From contig NZ_CP139302.1 in assembly GCF_034092375.1 (NCBI RefSeq), positions 1,116,001 through 1,180,000 on the forward strand: DNA of 64,000 nt, in the 5' to 3' direction. How positions within the stretch are numbered: position 1 is the stretch's first letter; every line of letters starts with the position of its first letter. Position numbers and translations under genes: made by a program. The notes under the pieces are model-generated. The model saw nothing but the letters and a program-made list of their open reading frames with translations. It made no database searches and had not been told where the DNA came from. This DNA comes from Prochlorococcus sp. MIT 1300. Its GTDB lineage: Bacteria; Cyanobacteriota; Cyanobacteriia; PCC-6307; Cyanobiaceae. This document shows, one piece after another, positions 18,838 to 28,718 of the stretch.

Positions 18838-20694
18838 ATGAGACTTTTTGGCTCAAAACATTCCCAACAGGGATCAGATCAACTCAAAGTAATTAAAATT
18901 CCTATTGACGATGGATTGATCAGCCTCAGGGGATTAAGTCCGAAACGGTTGAGGTTTGAAGTTGAATATGGATTAGAACGCGGAAGTACAGACAATAGTT
19001 TTTTGTTTTCTGATGTAAATACAGGAAATTCAGATCACAATTATCAAACAGCAATTCTTGTACATCCACCTGGTGCAACATATTCGAAAGAATTCATACC
19101 TGCTCTGAAAAATGCATTAAAAGAGCGAATCGAAAAGCTACAAATTATCGTTGGCCATGTCAATCCAAATCGCGTTAATCTGCTCAGAGAATTAGCAACT
19201 CTTTTCCCAGAGGTAGAACTATTTAGTTCAAATCCAGGCGCAAAATTGCTAAAAGAGCTATGGAACCAGCAAAAACCCAATGCATTCAAAAATAATTCAA
19301 AAGGTCAACAAGATATTCCAAGTCTCCCAAAAATTCAAATAGTACGCCAAGAAAAAGAAATTTCTACAAGCTCCGGCCACACCATCTGTTTAATTGCAGC
19401 CCCAACCCCCAGATGGCCAGGAGGGCTTATCGCATTTGAGAAAAAATTAGGCTTATTAATGAGCGACAAATTCTTTGCAGCACATCTATGCGCTCCTGAA
19501 TGGGCAGAGGCGAATTCAAATAATACAGAAGAAGATCGACGTCATTTTTATGAATGTCTAATGGCCCCTATGGCCACGCAAGTAACAACTCTTGTCGACA
19601 AACTGGAAACCTTAGATATTCAGACTCTTGCACCAGGACATGGGCCAGCAATTAGCACCAGCTGGCGTAGCTTACTTAATTCCTATCAAAGATGGGGAGA
19701 AGCCCAACAACAAGGCTCACTCACAGTAGCTTTATTGTTCGCCAGTGCCTATGGCAATACAGCCGCAATCGCAGATGCACTCGCCCAAGGTGTCAGCAGA
19801 ACTGGTGTGTTAGTGGAAAGTCTTAATTGCGAATTCACTCCAGCTGATCAATTACTAAAAACAATTCAAAGAGCTGACGGATACCTTATAGGCTCTCCAA
19901 CACTCGGAGGCCATGCACCAACTCCAATAGTGTCTGCACTAGGAACCTTGCTCTCAGAAGGGGATAGAAGCAAGCCTGTAGGTATATTCGGCAGCTTTGG
20001 ATGGAGTGGTGAAGCATTAGATTTATTAGAGAGCAAACTACAAGATGGTGGATTCAAATTTGGCTTCGAGCCAATTAAAATTAAATTTAGTCCTGATATG
20101 ACAACGCTAAAAACAATTAGCGAAACAGGAACGCAATTCGCAAGAGAGCTAAAAAAACAAAAACGTCTACTTCAAAAACGTACAAAAGGGGGGCTCACAG
20201 AAAGTCGCAGCGATCCAGCAGTTCTCGCTTTAGGAAGAGTGGTGGGTTCACTCAGCGTTCTAACAGCTCGAAAGAATACAGAGAAAGAAACACTTAGTGG
20301 GGCAATGGTTGCTAGTTGGATTAGTCAAGCAAGCTTTACTCCTCCAGGCCTGACGGTTGCAGTAGCCAAGGACCGAGCCATCGAAACACTGCTCCATCGT
20401 GATGACTCATTTACTTTGAATGTCCTTAGTGCAGGCAACGAACAAAAAATCATGAAGCAATTTCTACAACCATTTGCACCAGGTGCAGATCGCTTCTCTG
20501 GAGTCGTACTTGAACACAGCCCGGGAGGACACCCTATTCTTCCAAAAGCATTAGCCTGGCTGGAATGCACCGTACGTCAAAGAATTGAATGTGGAGATCA
20601 TTGGCTGATCTACGCAGAAGTAGATCATGGGAAAGTACTTGACAAAGAAGGTGTAACAGCTGTACACCATCGGAAATCAGGAGCAAATTATTGA
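18838..20694 (+). CDS. flv1: Flavodiiron protein with degenerate diiron site, Flv1 type
   Basis: This 618-residue paralogue has the same three-domain layout as the preceding gene. At the first ligand cluster it reads H107-V-N-P-N-R where Flv3 has H-T-E-P-D-H, so Glu and Asp ligands are Asn and the second His is Arg. Loss of canonical ligands is a known trait of cyanobacterial Flv1, which works as a hetero-oligomer with Flv3 in photoreduction of oxygen. The C-terminal flavin-reductase domain closely resembles that of flv3 (SWISQASFTPPGLTVAVAKD versus SWVSQASFNPPGLTVAVAKD). Spacing of 3 nt implies co-transcription. Confidence 0.9.
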   Translation: MRLFGSKHSQQGSDQLKVIKIPIDDGLISLRGLSPKRLRFEVEYGLERGSTDNSFLFSDVNTGNSDHNYQTAILVHPPGATYSKEFIPALKNALKERIEKLQIIVGHVNPNRVNLLRELATLFPEVELFSSNPGAKLLKELWNQQKPNAFKNNSKGQQDIPSLPKIQIVRQEKEISTSSGHTICLIAAPTPRWPGGLIAFEKKLGLLMSDKFFAAHLCAPEWAEANSNNTEEDRRHFYECLMAPMATQVTTLVDKLETLDIQTLAPGHGPAISTSWRSLLNSYQRWGEAQQQGSLTVALLFASAYGNTAAIADALAQGVSRTGVLVESLNCEFTPADQLLKTIQRADGYLIGSPTLGGHAPTPIVSALGTLLSEGDRSKPVGIFGSFGWSGEALDLLESKLQDGGFKFGFEPIKIKFSPDMTTLKTISETGTQFARELKKQKRLLQKRTKGGLTESRSDPAVLALGRVVGSLSVLTARKNTEKETLSGAMVASWISQASFTPPGLTVAVAKDRAIETLLHRDDSFTLNVLSAGNEQKIMKQFLQPFAPGADRFSGVVLEHSPGGHPILPKALAWLECTVRQRIECGDHWLIYAEVDHGKVLDKEGVTAVHHRKSGANY

Positions 20695-20736
20695 ATAAGA
20701 CAGTTATTTGCTCAGCTGACTAACCCTATAAAACCT

Positions 20737-21267
20737 ATGCCAACAAAATCTCAAACAAAGCTTTTAATCATTGCCGCCAGCAATGGTGAAAACCTAAAAC
20801 TCGCTGAACGTTTTATCAAATTAGGAAATGAGTTAGGTGCGCAATCAGAACTCCTGGACTTAACCGAAGTCAATTTGCCCCTTTACAACCCAAGAACTCA
20901 TGCTTCTGAAGGCATTCCAGATTTGGTAAACACTTTGAGTCAAAAATTGTCCGCAAACACTTACTGGGTAATTTGCGCTCCGGAATACAACGGATCAATT
21001 CCACCCGTCCTCACCAGTGCAATTGCTTGGTTATCAGTTCAAGAACAAGAGTTTCGCTATTTGTTTAATGGAAGACCAATTGCAATGGCAAGTTTTTCTG
21101 GTGGTGGTGGGATGGAATTATTACTGTCATTACGTATCCAACTCACTCACCTAGGGGCTCAAGTCGTAGGGAGGCAGCTAATGAGTAACCATGCAAAGCC
21201 TCCAAAAGATGAATCAATCAAAGATGTTCTGACTCGACTCCTACAAATGAAAAAATTAGCAATTTAA
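20737..21267 (+). CDS. NAD(P)H-dependent FMN reductase-like flavoprotein
   Basis: A 176-residue flavodoxin-fold protein of the NADPH-dependent FMN reductase / azoreductase family. It shows the phosphate-loop region IIAASNGENLKLAERF and the family motif CAPEYNGSIPPVLTSAIAWL. It lies 42 nt after flv1 in the same orientation, so it may supply reduced flavin or take part in the same redox response; this is inference from context. It could equally be a quinone reductase. Confidence 0.85.
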   Translation: MPTKSQTKLLIIAASNGENLKLAERFIKLGNELGAQSELLDLTEVNLPLYNPRTHASEGIPDLVNTLSQKLSANTYWVICAPEYNGSIPPVLTSAIAWLSVQEQEFRYLFNGRPIAMASFSGGGGMELLLSLRIQLTHLGAQVVGRQLMSNHAKPPKDESIKDVLTRLLQMKKLAI

Positions 21268-21590
21268 AAATTCGAGCAGCTTATGACGTAAATAAAGCAC
21301 TGATTTCAAAAGGCAAAAGGACAAATCAAGTTACAAAGCCTCCACAGCTGAATCTACTCAGCCCCATATGTGGGGTGTAGTTCTCTAAACCTCAATCAAA
21401 CACCGCCTGAATCTATGTTGATTTACTGACCAGAGAAAATAGAAATAACGCAGTAATGGCAAGCATTCATCCAAAATGTATCACCTAATACAAAACGCTT
21501 CGATGCAAGTATAAAGAATTTCAGCAATTGCCTGTCACGCTAGATATTGTGTAGTGGAATAATTGCATATTTAAATCCATTAGTGCTGCG
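21268..21590. other. 323-nt intergenic region, partly structured
   Basis: No convincing gene is visible here. A CCCCA-TATG-TGGGG hairpin (21362-21375) is followed by GGTGT and ACACC arms (about 21373 and 21410), giving a compact structured segment that could be a small RNA or a terminator region after the FMN reductase. The segment does not match the tmRNA, SRP RNA or 6S RNA features I know. The last ~50 nt are AT-rich and probably hold the promoter of the next gene. Confidence 0.35.
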
Positions 21591-21797
21591 ATGAAATCGC
21601 AACCAAATCACGATTACGCAGTCCGATATAGAGGATTTCTTTTATTGCCACAAATGAACAATTCATGGTTGGTGCGTCCAGAACGCAGCCCTATGAAACT
21701 ACTACCTTTCCGAACCGAACCATGTTCCCTAACTGAGGTGAAGAAAATACTGGATGAACGACTTGCAAATCAAAAAACACTAAGCAGAGCAGCGTAG
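21591..21797 (+). CDS. Small conserved-looking protein, 68 aa
   Basis: A short soluble protein with the compact core YRGFLLLPQMNNSWLVRPE followed by RSPMKLLPFRT and a C-terminal helix (LTEVKKILDERLANQ). I recognise the pattern as one that recurs in small hypothetical proteins of marine picocyanobacteria, but no function is known to me. It starts with ATG after a long intergenic region and is convergent with the reverse-strand small gene that ends at 21800. Confidence 0.7.
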   Translation: MKSQPNHDYAVRYRGFLLLPQMNNSWLVRPERSPMKLLPFRTEPCSLTEVKKILDERLANQKTLSRAA

Positions 21798-21799
21798 TT

Positions 21800-22105
21800 T
21801 CAAGCTGCCTGAGGTGGAGGAGTTGGTTGACCCTGAGGTTGCAACGGAAGAACTAGTGTTACCAATGTTTCTGGACGCTGCGGCTTTTTTTTGCGAGATT
21901 GACGAATCCCAAATGGAACTCGAATCACATTTGTTCCAGCAACCCTCAAAGTCTCTCCAGTGCAAAGAGAGCCCTCCAAGCTCTGCGGCAAAGGAGGCAA
22001 ACTTAATTCATGCACTGTTGAAGATGATGTTTGCTTGTCCGTTGATTTGACTCTACCCATGGTGTCCCCCAAGCGAACTGAGCCGCTGCGCAACAGTGTG
22101 GTCAA
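21800..22105 (-). CDS. Hypothetical small basic, proline-rich protein
   Basis: The reverse-strand ORF encodes up to 101 residues with an ordered middle (LRVAGTNVIRVPFGIRQSRK), a beta-strand-like LVTLVLPLQPQ and a proline-rich tail. TTG at 22105 opens the ORF; ATG at 22060 (MGRVKSTDK) is an alternative start. A forward ORF at 21814-22050 is its antisense and looks less protein-like. No function is known. It is convergent with the 68-residue gene and upstream of nothing on its own strand. Confidence 0.55.
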   Translation of the reverse strand: MTTLLRSGSVRLGDTMGRVKSTDKQTSSSTVHELSLPPLPQSLEGSLCTGETLRVAGTNVIRVPFGIRQSRKKKPQRPETLVTLVLPLQPQGQPTPPPQAA

Positions 22106-22160
22106 AACACTGAGTTAGTCGGCAAAATTAAACCAAAAATTCGGTTTTCGATGAAAATTT

Positions 22161-22192
22161 ACCTCCTTAATGAGGTTTACACCAGGGTGTAA
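22161..22192 (-). terminator. Tandem hairpins downstream of gcvP
   Basis: Two adjoining small hairpins lie just past the gcvP stop: TTACAC/GTGTAA (22177-22192) and ACCTC/GAGGT (22161-22176). Read on the gcvP strand they are followed by AAATTTT. This fits a Rho-independent type of end for the gcv transcript, though the stems are short. Confidence 0.4.
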
Positions 22193-22202
22193 CTGAAATT
22201 GC

Positions 22203-25124
22203 TTAAGCAACAAAGTCTTCAATTGAAGGGCAGCTGCAAATCAAATTCCTATCCCCATAAGCATTATTAATCCTTGAAACAGCCGGCCAGTACTTAGTTT
22301 CTTGCTGAGAAGACAGGGGAAAAGCAGCCTGCCTGCGCGAATAAGGGCGCTCCCATATATCTGCTGTAACGGCAGCCAAAGTATGAGGAGCTTTTTTTAA
22401 TGGATTGTTGAGAGCATCCATTTGACCAGATTCAATCAACGCCACCTCTGCCCTAATCGCAATCATTGCCTCACAAAAACGATTCAACTCATCAAGACTT
22501 TCACTTTCAGTTGGCTCAACCATTAATGTTCCAGCAACAGGCCAACTAACTGTTGGAGCATGAAATCCATAATCCATCAACCTCTTTGCAATATCTTCTA
22601 CATCAATCCCTGTAGTCCTCTTGAAACCACGGAGATCCAAAATGCATTCATGTGCAACTAAAGCATTCAAACCACGAAACAGAACTGGAAACGAAGAATC
22701 AAGCTTCTGAGCAACATAATTAGCTGAAAGCAAAGCTATGGAACTTGCATGGCGCAAGCCAGTAAAACCCATCATCCTCAAATACATCCAACTAATTGCA
22801 AGAATTCCTGCACTTCCCCATGGAGCTGCGGAAACAGCTCCAATAGCTTTTTGGCCACCACAAAAAGAAAGAGGGTGTCCTGGCAGAAAAGGCACCAAAT
22901 GATCTGCTACTGCAATTGGGCCAACACCAGGGCCTCCTCCTCCATGAGGGATACAAAATGTCTTATGAAGATTTAAATGGCAAACATCAGCTCCATAAAC
23001 TCCTGGCCTACATAAACCTACCTGGGCATTTAAATTAGCTCCATCAAGATACACTTGACCTCCATGTTTATGAATTAAATCACATATATCTCGGATCTGC
23101 GGCTCAAATACGCCATGAGTAGAAGGGTAAGTGACCATTAAAGCTGCAAGGCTTAAAGAATATGTTTCAGCCTTACTGAGTAAATCATTAAAATCAATAT
23201 TCCCTGCTTCATCACAAGCAACTGGAACAACCTTGAACCCAGCCATTACACAGCTTGCTGGATTTGTACCATGAGCGCTAGAAGGAATTAGGCAAATATT
23301 ACGATGCTGTTCTTTACGAGATTTATACCACTCCTTTATAACTAATAATCCTGCAAACTCTCCCTGGGAACCAGCATTAGGCTGTAAAGAAACTCCCGCA
23401 AACCCTGTCAAAGTCGCCAACCAATTCTCTAAATCTGCAAAAAGATGTATATAGCCTTCTGCCTGATTAGCTGGAGCGAATGGATGCATTGAGGCAAATG
23501 ATTTCCAGCCTACTGGTATCAATTCTGCGACTGCATTGAGCTTCATAGTGCAACTACCCAAAGGAATCATCCCATCTACTAATGAAAAATCCTTTCTCGC
23601 TAGTCTATAGATATAACGCAGCATTTCAGTTTCACTATGAAACTTATTAAAAACAGATTGCTGCAGCCATTTCTTCTGACGGAGTGGTATTCCAAATAAA
23701 AGAGCAGCAGCATCAAGAGTTTCGTGATTTTGCAATCCATCAAATTCCTGGCCCAAGGCACTTGCGCAAACCTTCAGCAACTGATCTAGCTCATCTAAAG
23801 TACTTAATTCATCAAAACTAACTCCAAAACCTTTGGCTTGATCTATGTCTGCACCCAAAGGCAAAATGCGCAAATTAAATCCTCTACTAACTGCTATTTT
23901 ATGAACGTCGGGAGCATTTTCAGCAAAAATCTCGACGGTATCAAAACGGGCTATATCATCAATTTGATATCCGAGTTTAATCAATTCTTGTTGAAATAGT
24001 GCACGTAATTTGATAATCCGAGACGCAATATTCTTCAAGCCATTGGGCCCATGATAAACAGCATAAAAAGCAGCTATTACAGCTAGCAAAACCTGCGCTG
24101 TACAAATATTGCTAGTTGCCTTATCTCTGCGAATATGTTGTTCACGTGTCTGCAAAGCCAATCGCAATGCGGGCTGACCATCAGCATCAACCGATTGACC
24201 TACTAAACGACCTGGCACCTGTCGTTTAAATACTTCATTAGTGGCAAAAAAAGCGGCATGTGGTCCACCAAAACCCATCGGGACTCCAAAACGCTGGGCA
24301 CTGCCAATAGCAATATCTACACCTAAGTCACCAATAGGTCTCATCAATACTTGCGCCAAAGGGTCTATCGCAGCAGTGACTAGAGCACCAATCTGATGGC
24401 AATGTTCCACCAAAGTTTCAGGGTCCCAGATGCATCCATTCGCCCCAGGTAGTTGCAAAAACGCTCCAAAAATATCTGAGTCGTAGCAAAAGGAAGTCGG
24501 CTTTTTCACATCCAGAACTACACCCAACGGCTCTGCTCTAGTACGCAGAACAGCAAGGGTCTGAGGCAAAACTTGCTCATCCACTAAAAAGCGGTTCGCA
24601 CCATTTCGTTTACATGCTGCGAAGCTCAAACTCATCGCCTCAGCAGCAGCAGTCGCCTCATCAAGTAAAGAGGCATTCGCAATAGGTAGACCAGTTAATT
24701 CGCTGATCAGTGTTTGAAAATTGAATAAAGCCTCAAGCCTTCCTTGCGCTATTTCTGATTGATAGGGGGTGTAAGCGGTGTACCAGGCAGGGTTTTCAAA
24801 CACATGTCGCTGTATACAAGCTGGCAATGCTGTGGAGTAATAACCAAGTCCTATCAAAGACCTCAACACCTTATTTTTCTCGGCTATAGACCTGATGTGA
24901 TTAAGCGCATGAACCTCATCACACCCAACCGGTAAAAAATCCTCATAATCAGGATCTACCTCGAGAATGTCTGCTGGAATTACTGCCTTAACAAAATCCT
25001 CCAAGTCATCATGGCCAAGTTCCTTAAGCATTTGATCTATATCCTGAGAGCTAGGACCTAGATGACGCTTTAGGAAAGGCGAAGACTCAACGAAAGAGGT
25101 CTCATTAGAGACTTTGTCAAGCAC
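22203..25124 (-). CDS. gcvP: Glycine dehydrogenase (decarboxylating), P-protein
   Basis: P-protein of the glycine cleavage system decarboxylates glycine and passes the aminomethyl group to lipoyl-GcvH. The single-chain form of 973 residues has the N-terminal half starting [20 protein letters not shown] and the C-terminal half with the PLP lysine K721 in [17 protein letters not shown]. In cyanobacteria the system handles photorespiratory glycine. It lies 66 nt downstream of gcvH on the same strand. gcvT is about 22 kb away and lpd is not in the window. Confidence 0.97.
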   Translation of the reverse strand: MLDKVSNETSFVESSPFLKRHLGPSSQDIDQMLKELGHDDLEDFVKAVIPADILEVDPDYEDFLPVGCDEVHALNHIRSIAEKNKVLRSLIGLGYYSTALPACIQRHVFENPAWYTAYTPYQSEIAQGRLEALFNFQTLISELTGLPIANASLLDEATAAAEAMSLSFAACKRNGANRFLVDEQVLPQTLAVLRTRAEPLGVVLDVKKPTSFCYDSDIFGAFLQLPGANGCIWDPETLVEHCHQIGALVTAAIDPLAQVLMRPIGDLGVDIAIGSAQRFGVPMGFGGPHAAFFATNEVFKRQVPGRLVGQSVDADGQPALRLALQTREQHIRRDKATSNICTAQVLLAVIAAFYAVYHGPNGLKNIASRIIKLRALFQQELIKLGYQIDDIARFDTVEIFAENAPDVHKIAVSRGFNLRILPLGADIDQAKGFGVSFDELSTLDELDQLLKVCASALGQEFDGLQNHETLDAAALLFGIPLRQKKWLQQSVFNKFHSETEMLRYIYRLARKDFSLVDGMIPLGSCTMKLNAVAELIPVGWKSFASMHPFAPANQAEGYIHLFADLENWLATLTGFAGVSLQPNAGSQGEFAGLLVIKEWYKSRKEQHRNICLIPSSAHGTNPASCVMAGFKVVPVACDEAGNIDFNDLLSKAETYSLSLAALMVTYPSTHGVFEPQIRDICDLIHKHGGQVYLDGANLNAQVGLCRPGVYGADVCHLNLHKTFCIPHGGGGPGVGPIAVADHLVPFLPGHPLSFCGGQKAIGAVSAAPWGSAGILAISWMYLRMMGFTGLRHASSIALLSANYVAQKLDSSFPVLFRGLNALVAHECILDLRGFKRTTGIDVEDIAKRLMDYGFHAPTVSWPVAGTLMVEPTESESLDELNRFCEAMIAIRAEVALIESGQMDALNNPLKKAPHTLAAVTADIWERPYSRRQAAFPLSSQQETKYWPAVSRINNAYGDRNLICSCPSIEDFVA

Positions 25125-25190
25125 GTTGGGTATTTAGCTAACTAAGTGTCCAGACTAAAAAATCGCCAAGCATCGCTTAACAATTCTGGA

Positions 25191-25580
25191 CTAATTAGCT
25201 GCGACCTTATTCGCATAAGACGAAGCATCCATAAGCTCTTGCAACTGAGAAGGCTCTGAAGGACGTACAAGCAATAGCCACCCCTCCCCATGCGGATCAT
25301 TTTGCAATTCCTCAGTACTAGAAAGAACTGATTCATTCCTTCTAACAACCTCACCACTAATCGGTGAATACATATCCTCGACTGCTTTTACTGATTCAAC
25401 AGATCCAAAAGTTTGCCCCTTAGTAACAACATCACCCACTTCAGGAAGGTCAACAAAGACAATGTCACCTAGCTGGTCAACAGCGAATGCACTGATGCCC
25501 ACTCGAACCAAATCCTCCTCTAGGAAGGCATATTCATGACTATCAGCAAAGCGATACTGCTCTGGAAAATTGAAGGCCAT
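25191..25580 (-). CDS. gcvH: Glycine cleavage system H protein
   Basis: GcvH is the lipoylated carrier between the P, T and L proteins. The protein is 129 residues. The lipoyl-lysine is K65 within the motif FGSVESVKAVEDMYSP, and the fold opens with YRFADSHEYAFLEEDLVRVG. It sits directly upstream of gcvP and 22 nt after the PLP enzyme gene, so the three may be one transcript. No glycine-riboswitch-like leader was seen upstream. Confidence 0.97.
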   Translation of the reverse strand: MAFNFPEQYRFADSHEYAFLEEDLVRVGISAFAVDQLGDIVFVDLPEVGDVVTKGQTFGSVESVKAVEDMYSPISGEVVRRNESVLSSTEELQNDPHGEGWLLLVRPSEPSQLQELMDASSYANKVAAN

Positions 25581-25602
25581 TGAAATTTAGGGCCAAACGA
25601 AT

Positions 25603-26901
25603 TCAACCAGTTTGGGACATTTCAAGCAAACCTGCTTTAACCAAGCCAATCAACGCTCTCTTTAAAGCCAATTTGATATGAATATGATGAGTACCACCTT
25701 GAACATACAAATTGTAAGGAGGCTTTAAAGGGGCATCTGCCGAAAACTCACTAGTACTTCCATCAATAAAAGTGCCGCCAGCCATTACTAATTCATTCGC
25801 ATAACCAGGCATAGGTGCAGGTACAGGATCAAGATATGAACCCACAGGGGAGGCAGCCTGAAAGCTCCGGCACACAGATTTTAAAAGCTCTGGATTCCCT
25901 AAACGAACAGCTTGAATCACATCTCCTCTTAATTCTCCAGGCAATGGCCGTACTGGGAAACCCAAGCCTTGAAAAACAGTTGCTACAAGGTCTGCACCAA
26001 TCAAAGCCTCTGTGACCATCTGAGGCGCTAAAAATAGACCTTGCAAGATTAGACGGTTCAAATCAAAACCAATACCTGCTTGCGAACCTATTCCTGGTGC
26101 AGTCAACCTATAACAAGCTTTTTCAACCAAATCAGCTCTTCCGGCCACGTAACCACCAGTAGGTGCAATCGTGCCACCGAGATTTTTAATTAGTGATCCT
26201 GCAATTAGATCAGCACCTACCTCGCAGGGCTCCTGCTCAGCAACTAACTCTCCATAGCAATTATCTACAAAACAAACACAGTCAGGTTGATGAGAATGAA
26301 TCAACGCACAGATTTCTGCAAGTTGATCAATAGTCAATGATGGACGCCATGAATACCCGCAACTCCGCTGAATAAATACCATTCGCCTTGGAACTCTTAA
26401 AGCTTGTTTCAGAGCAAAAAGATCAACAGATCCATTCTGAAAACAAGAGCATTCCTGATAATCAATACCAAAGTCCTTAAGAGAGCCCTGACCAGATCCA
26501 CGAATGCCGATTACCTCCTCAAGAGTTTCGTAAGGCGCTCCTGTAGCAGTCAAAAGAGCATCGCCAGGTCGAAGAACCCCAAATAGAGCTGAAGTGATTG
26601 CATGCGTCCCACTCACAAACTGAACCCTTACTGCTGCTTTTTCAGCGCCTAAAACCCTTGCAAAAACACGATCAACCACTTCTCTGCTTTGGTCGTCATG
26701 TCCATAACCGGTTGAGGAAGCAAAATGTTGAGTCCCAACACGCTCCGCAGCAAAAGCCTCTAAAACCTTCTGGAGGCGAACCATAAGCATTTGAGCGTGA
26801 GCTTCAATTAGTGGATTGAAGCCCTCCATCTGGGAGTTGAGATACTCACTGGCCCAGGTCTCAACTGCTTTTTCACAATCTTCAGCAACAAATCTCTGCA
26901 C
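25603..26901 (-). CDS. PLP-dependent enzyme of the aluminium-resistance / methionine gamma-lyase family
   Basis: A 432-residue cystathionine-synthase-like PLP protein. Family stretches are HFASSTGYGHDDQSREVVDR, VSGTHAITSALFGVLRPGD and DLIAGSLIKNLGGTIAPTGG; the lysine in SLIKN is the probable PLP attachment site. The family is annotated after a plasmid-borne aluminium-resistance protein, but the reaction in cyanobacteria is not known to me; a C-S lyase activity is possible. It is the first gene of the strand pair leading into gcvH-gcvP. The start is at 26901. Confidence 0.82.
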   Translation of the reverse strand: MQRFVAEDCEKAVETWASEYLNSQMEGFNPLIEAHAQMLMVRLQKVLEAFAAERVGTQHFASSTGYGHDDQSREVVDRVFARVLGAEKAAVRVQFVSGTHAITSALFGVLRPGDALLTATGAPYETLEEVIGIRGSGQGSLKDFGIDYQECSCFQNGSVDLFALKQALRVPRRMVFIQRSCGYSWRPSLTIDQLAEICALIHSHQPDCVCFVDNCYGELVAEQEPCEVGADLIAGSLIKNLGGTIAPTGGYVAGRADLVEKACYRLTAPGIGSQAGIGFDLNRLILQGLFLAPQMVTEALIGADLVATVFQGLGFPVRPLPGELRGDVIQAVRLGNPELLKSVCRSFQAASPVGSYLDPVPAPMPGYANELVMAGGTFIDGSTSEFSADAPLKPPYNLYVQGGTHHIHIKLALKRALIGLVKAGLLEMSQTG

Positions 26902-27009
26902 AAAAATGAAGGCGAGGTTTACAGTTCCTTTAGATTCTTACTCTTAATTGCCCAAACGTTCCTCTTGAAAAATTGAACAAACGGCACGCGCTAACCAAAG
27001 GAGTTCATC

Positions 27010-27924
27010 TTGGTTTCAAATATTTCTACGACCTCATTAAACAACCGTGAGGCACAACTCAGGCAAGGGATGGTGACCCCAAGAGAACCTCTCCCGCCCA
27101 GTCAAAGCAAGTTCCGAGTAGGAACAACTAGTTTCATGCTTGCAATCCATATTGGAGCCAGCTTCGCTTTGCTCCCAGCCTTCTGGAGCTGGCAGGGACT
27201 GGCATCTTTTGCAGTTCTTTACTGGATAACAGTTTTAGGAGTCACTCTGGGGTTGCATCGACTAGTAGCTCACAGAAGTTTTGTCGTCCCAAGCTGGGTC
27301 GAAAAGGTTCTTGTAGTTATGGGAAGTCTTGCTTGCCAAAGCGGACCCATCGAATGGGTTGCACTTCATCGCCATCATCATAAATTCTCTGATCAACCCA
27401 ATGATCACCATGATGCCGGGCGAGGCTTTTGGTGGAGTCATAGCGAGTGGATGCTCCATGAAATCCCTGCACTAGAACATACCGATCGATTAGCCAGTGA
27501 TCTACTTGCAGACCCGTTTTATCGCTGGCTAGATCATTGGTTCCTACTAATGCAAATACCTCTCGTACTTGGTCTTTACTGGTATGGGGAACTCAACCAA
27601 GTTAATGGAGGAGGACTCGGATTAGTCCTTTGGGCAATACCTTTAAGACTTGTAGTTGTGTATCACGTGACATGGTTCGTGAATTCAGCCACACATACCT
27701 TTGGATACCGCAACTTTGACACTCCAGACCTGTCAAGGAATTGCTGGTGGGTTGCCTTACTTTCGTTTGGAGAAGGATGGCACAACAACCATCATGCCTA
27801 TCCACACAGCGCTCGACATGGCCTGAGATGGTTCGAATTTGACATTACCTGGCAGCACATCAAACTCTTAAAGCGCTTTGGTTTGGCCCGTCAAATTCGT
27901 CAAACCAAATACAGCAGCTCCTAG
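27010..27924 (+). CDS. desC: Acyl-lipid Delta-9 fatty acid desaturase (copy 1)
   Basis: A 304-residue integral membrane desaturase that introduces the first double bond into acyl chains on membrane lipids. The three histidine boxes are intact: HRLVAHR (H-x4-H), HRHHH and HNNHH. Hydrophobic segments lie around 42-62, 65-85 and 180-220. The start is TTG at 27010, supported by an AAAGGAG ribosome site six bases upstream; the first in-frame ATG (27070) is less well placed. It lies close to a second desaturase, with an unknown reverse-strand gene between. Confidence 0.92.
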   Translation: MVSNISTTSLNNREAQLRQGMVTPREPLPPSQSKFRVGTTSFMLAIHIGASFALLPAFWSWQGLASFAVLYWITVLGVTLGLHRLVAHRSFVVPSWVEKVLVVMGSLACQSGPIEWVALHRHHHKFSDQPNDHHDAGRGFWWSHSEWMLHEIPALEHTDRLASDLLADPFYRWLDHWFLLMQIPLVLGLYWYGELNQVNGGGLGLVLWAIPLRLVVVYHVTWFVNSATHTFGYRNFDTPDLSRNCWWVALLSFGEGWHNNHHAYPHSARHGLRWFEFDITWQHIKLLKRFGLARQIRQTKYSSS

Positions 27925-27930
27925 CAATCC

Positions 27931-28704
27931 CTATTGAATACCCAAGTTATTAGCGCGAGTTCTAAGTTCTTCCAGAAAACCATCGGCTTTCATCGATTTC
28001 TCCCCGAAAAGAATTTGCTGAGTGGTACACAAATCCAATAATTCACCATCTAACTCTTCAGCAGTGAAATCTCTTAACCCAGCCATCACCTCTGCAAAAC
28101 GCTCTCTTCTCGAAATCTTCTTAACCGGATAGGCATTTAAAACATGATCACGGCATTTTCGCCAGGTTTTACCTTGACAGAAAAAATCTGCTAAAGCAGC
28201 ACTTAGACCTGCCGCCTCTTCATCTTCAATAAACCAGTTGTAACAAGCTGGCAAAGGAGCTAAGCCAACGAAGATCTCAAAAAGATCGCCAGTACCAATA
28301 GCTTTGCCATCATCTCCCTCGAGAGACAAGGAAGATTCTCTAAGAACTTCGAGTAATTCAGGATGGACTTCAGCCAATCGATCTTGCACATGCTCCAATC
28401 CCTTGTGAAGAATTAAATTCGCCTGAGCAAGCGCTAAAAAAACTTCTGGCCCTGGGGCAGCAAGCTTGGCATTTCGAAGATTAGATATCTGAGAATTATG
28501 AACACGGCCCAAACTCAAACTTTCAACCAAGGCTGGAAGCACTCGATGAGACCAGCCATTGCGCTCATGCCAAACATGAATCAGATGAGCCATTGCTCTC
28601 CGGCCATTTGAAAGTCGATCGCGGTAATCAATAATCAAAAAATCACACTCAATATCAAAGAGAGCAAGACGATATGGATCCGTATCATCTATGTTCTTAC
28701 ACAA
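27931..28704 (-). CDS. Conserved hypothetical protein between two desaturase genes
   Basis: The protein of up to 257 residues looks soluble and mostly helical. The most ordered part reads WHERNGWSHRVLPALVESL, then HNSQISNLRNAKLAAPGPEV. That stretch could act as a small DNA-binding-like helical domain, but I do not recognise a family. There is no ATG before residue 38 (28593); TTG at 28704 or 28638 are possible starts. If 28704 is right, the gene overlaps the longest version of the divergent desaturase ORF. It ends 7 nt from the stop of the convergent first desaturase. Confidence 0.65.
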   Translation of the reverse strand: MCKNIDDTDPYRLALFDIECDFLIIDYRDRLSNGRRAMAHLIHVWHERNGWSHRVLPALVESLSLGRVHNSQISNLRNAKLAAPGPEVFLALAQANLILHKGLEHVQDRLAEVHPELLEVLRESSLSLEGDDGKAIGTGDLFEIFVGLAPLPACYNWFIEDEEAAGLSAALADFFCQGKTWRKCRDHVLNAYPVKKISRRERFAEVMAGLRDFTAEELDGELLDLCTTQQILFGEKSMKADGFLEELRTRANNLGIQ

Positions 28705-28718
28705 TGGAACTGATCACC

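Noticed and set aside
21362-21420. Possible tmRNA, 6S or SRP RNA in the intergenic region
   Set aside because: The conserved ends and loops of these RNAs were not found; only generic hairpins are present.
21814-22050. Forward 78-residue ORF opposite the small basic gene
   Set aside because: The reverse frame has the more protein-like composition and ordered segments; the forward one overlaps it almost fully.
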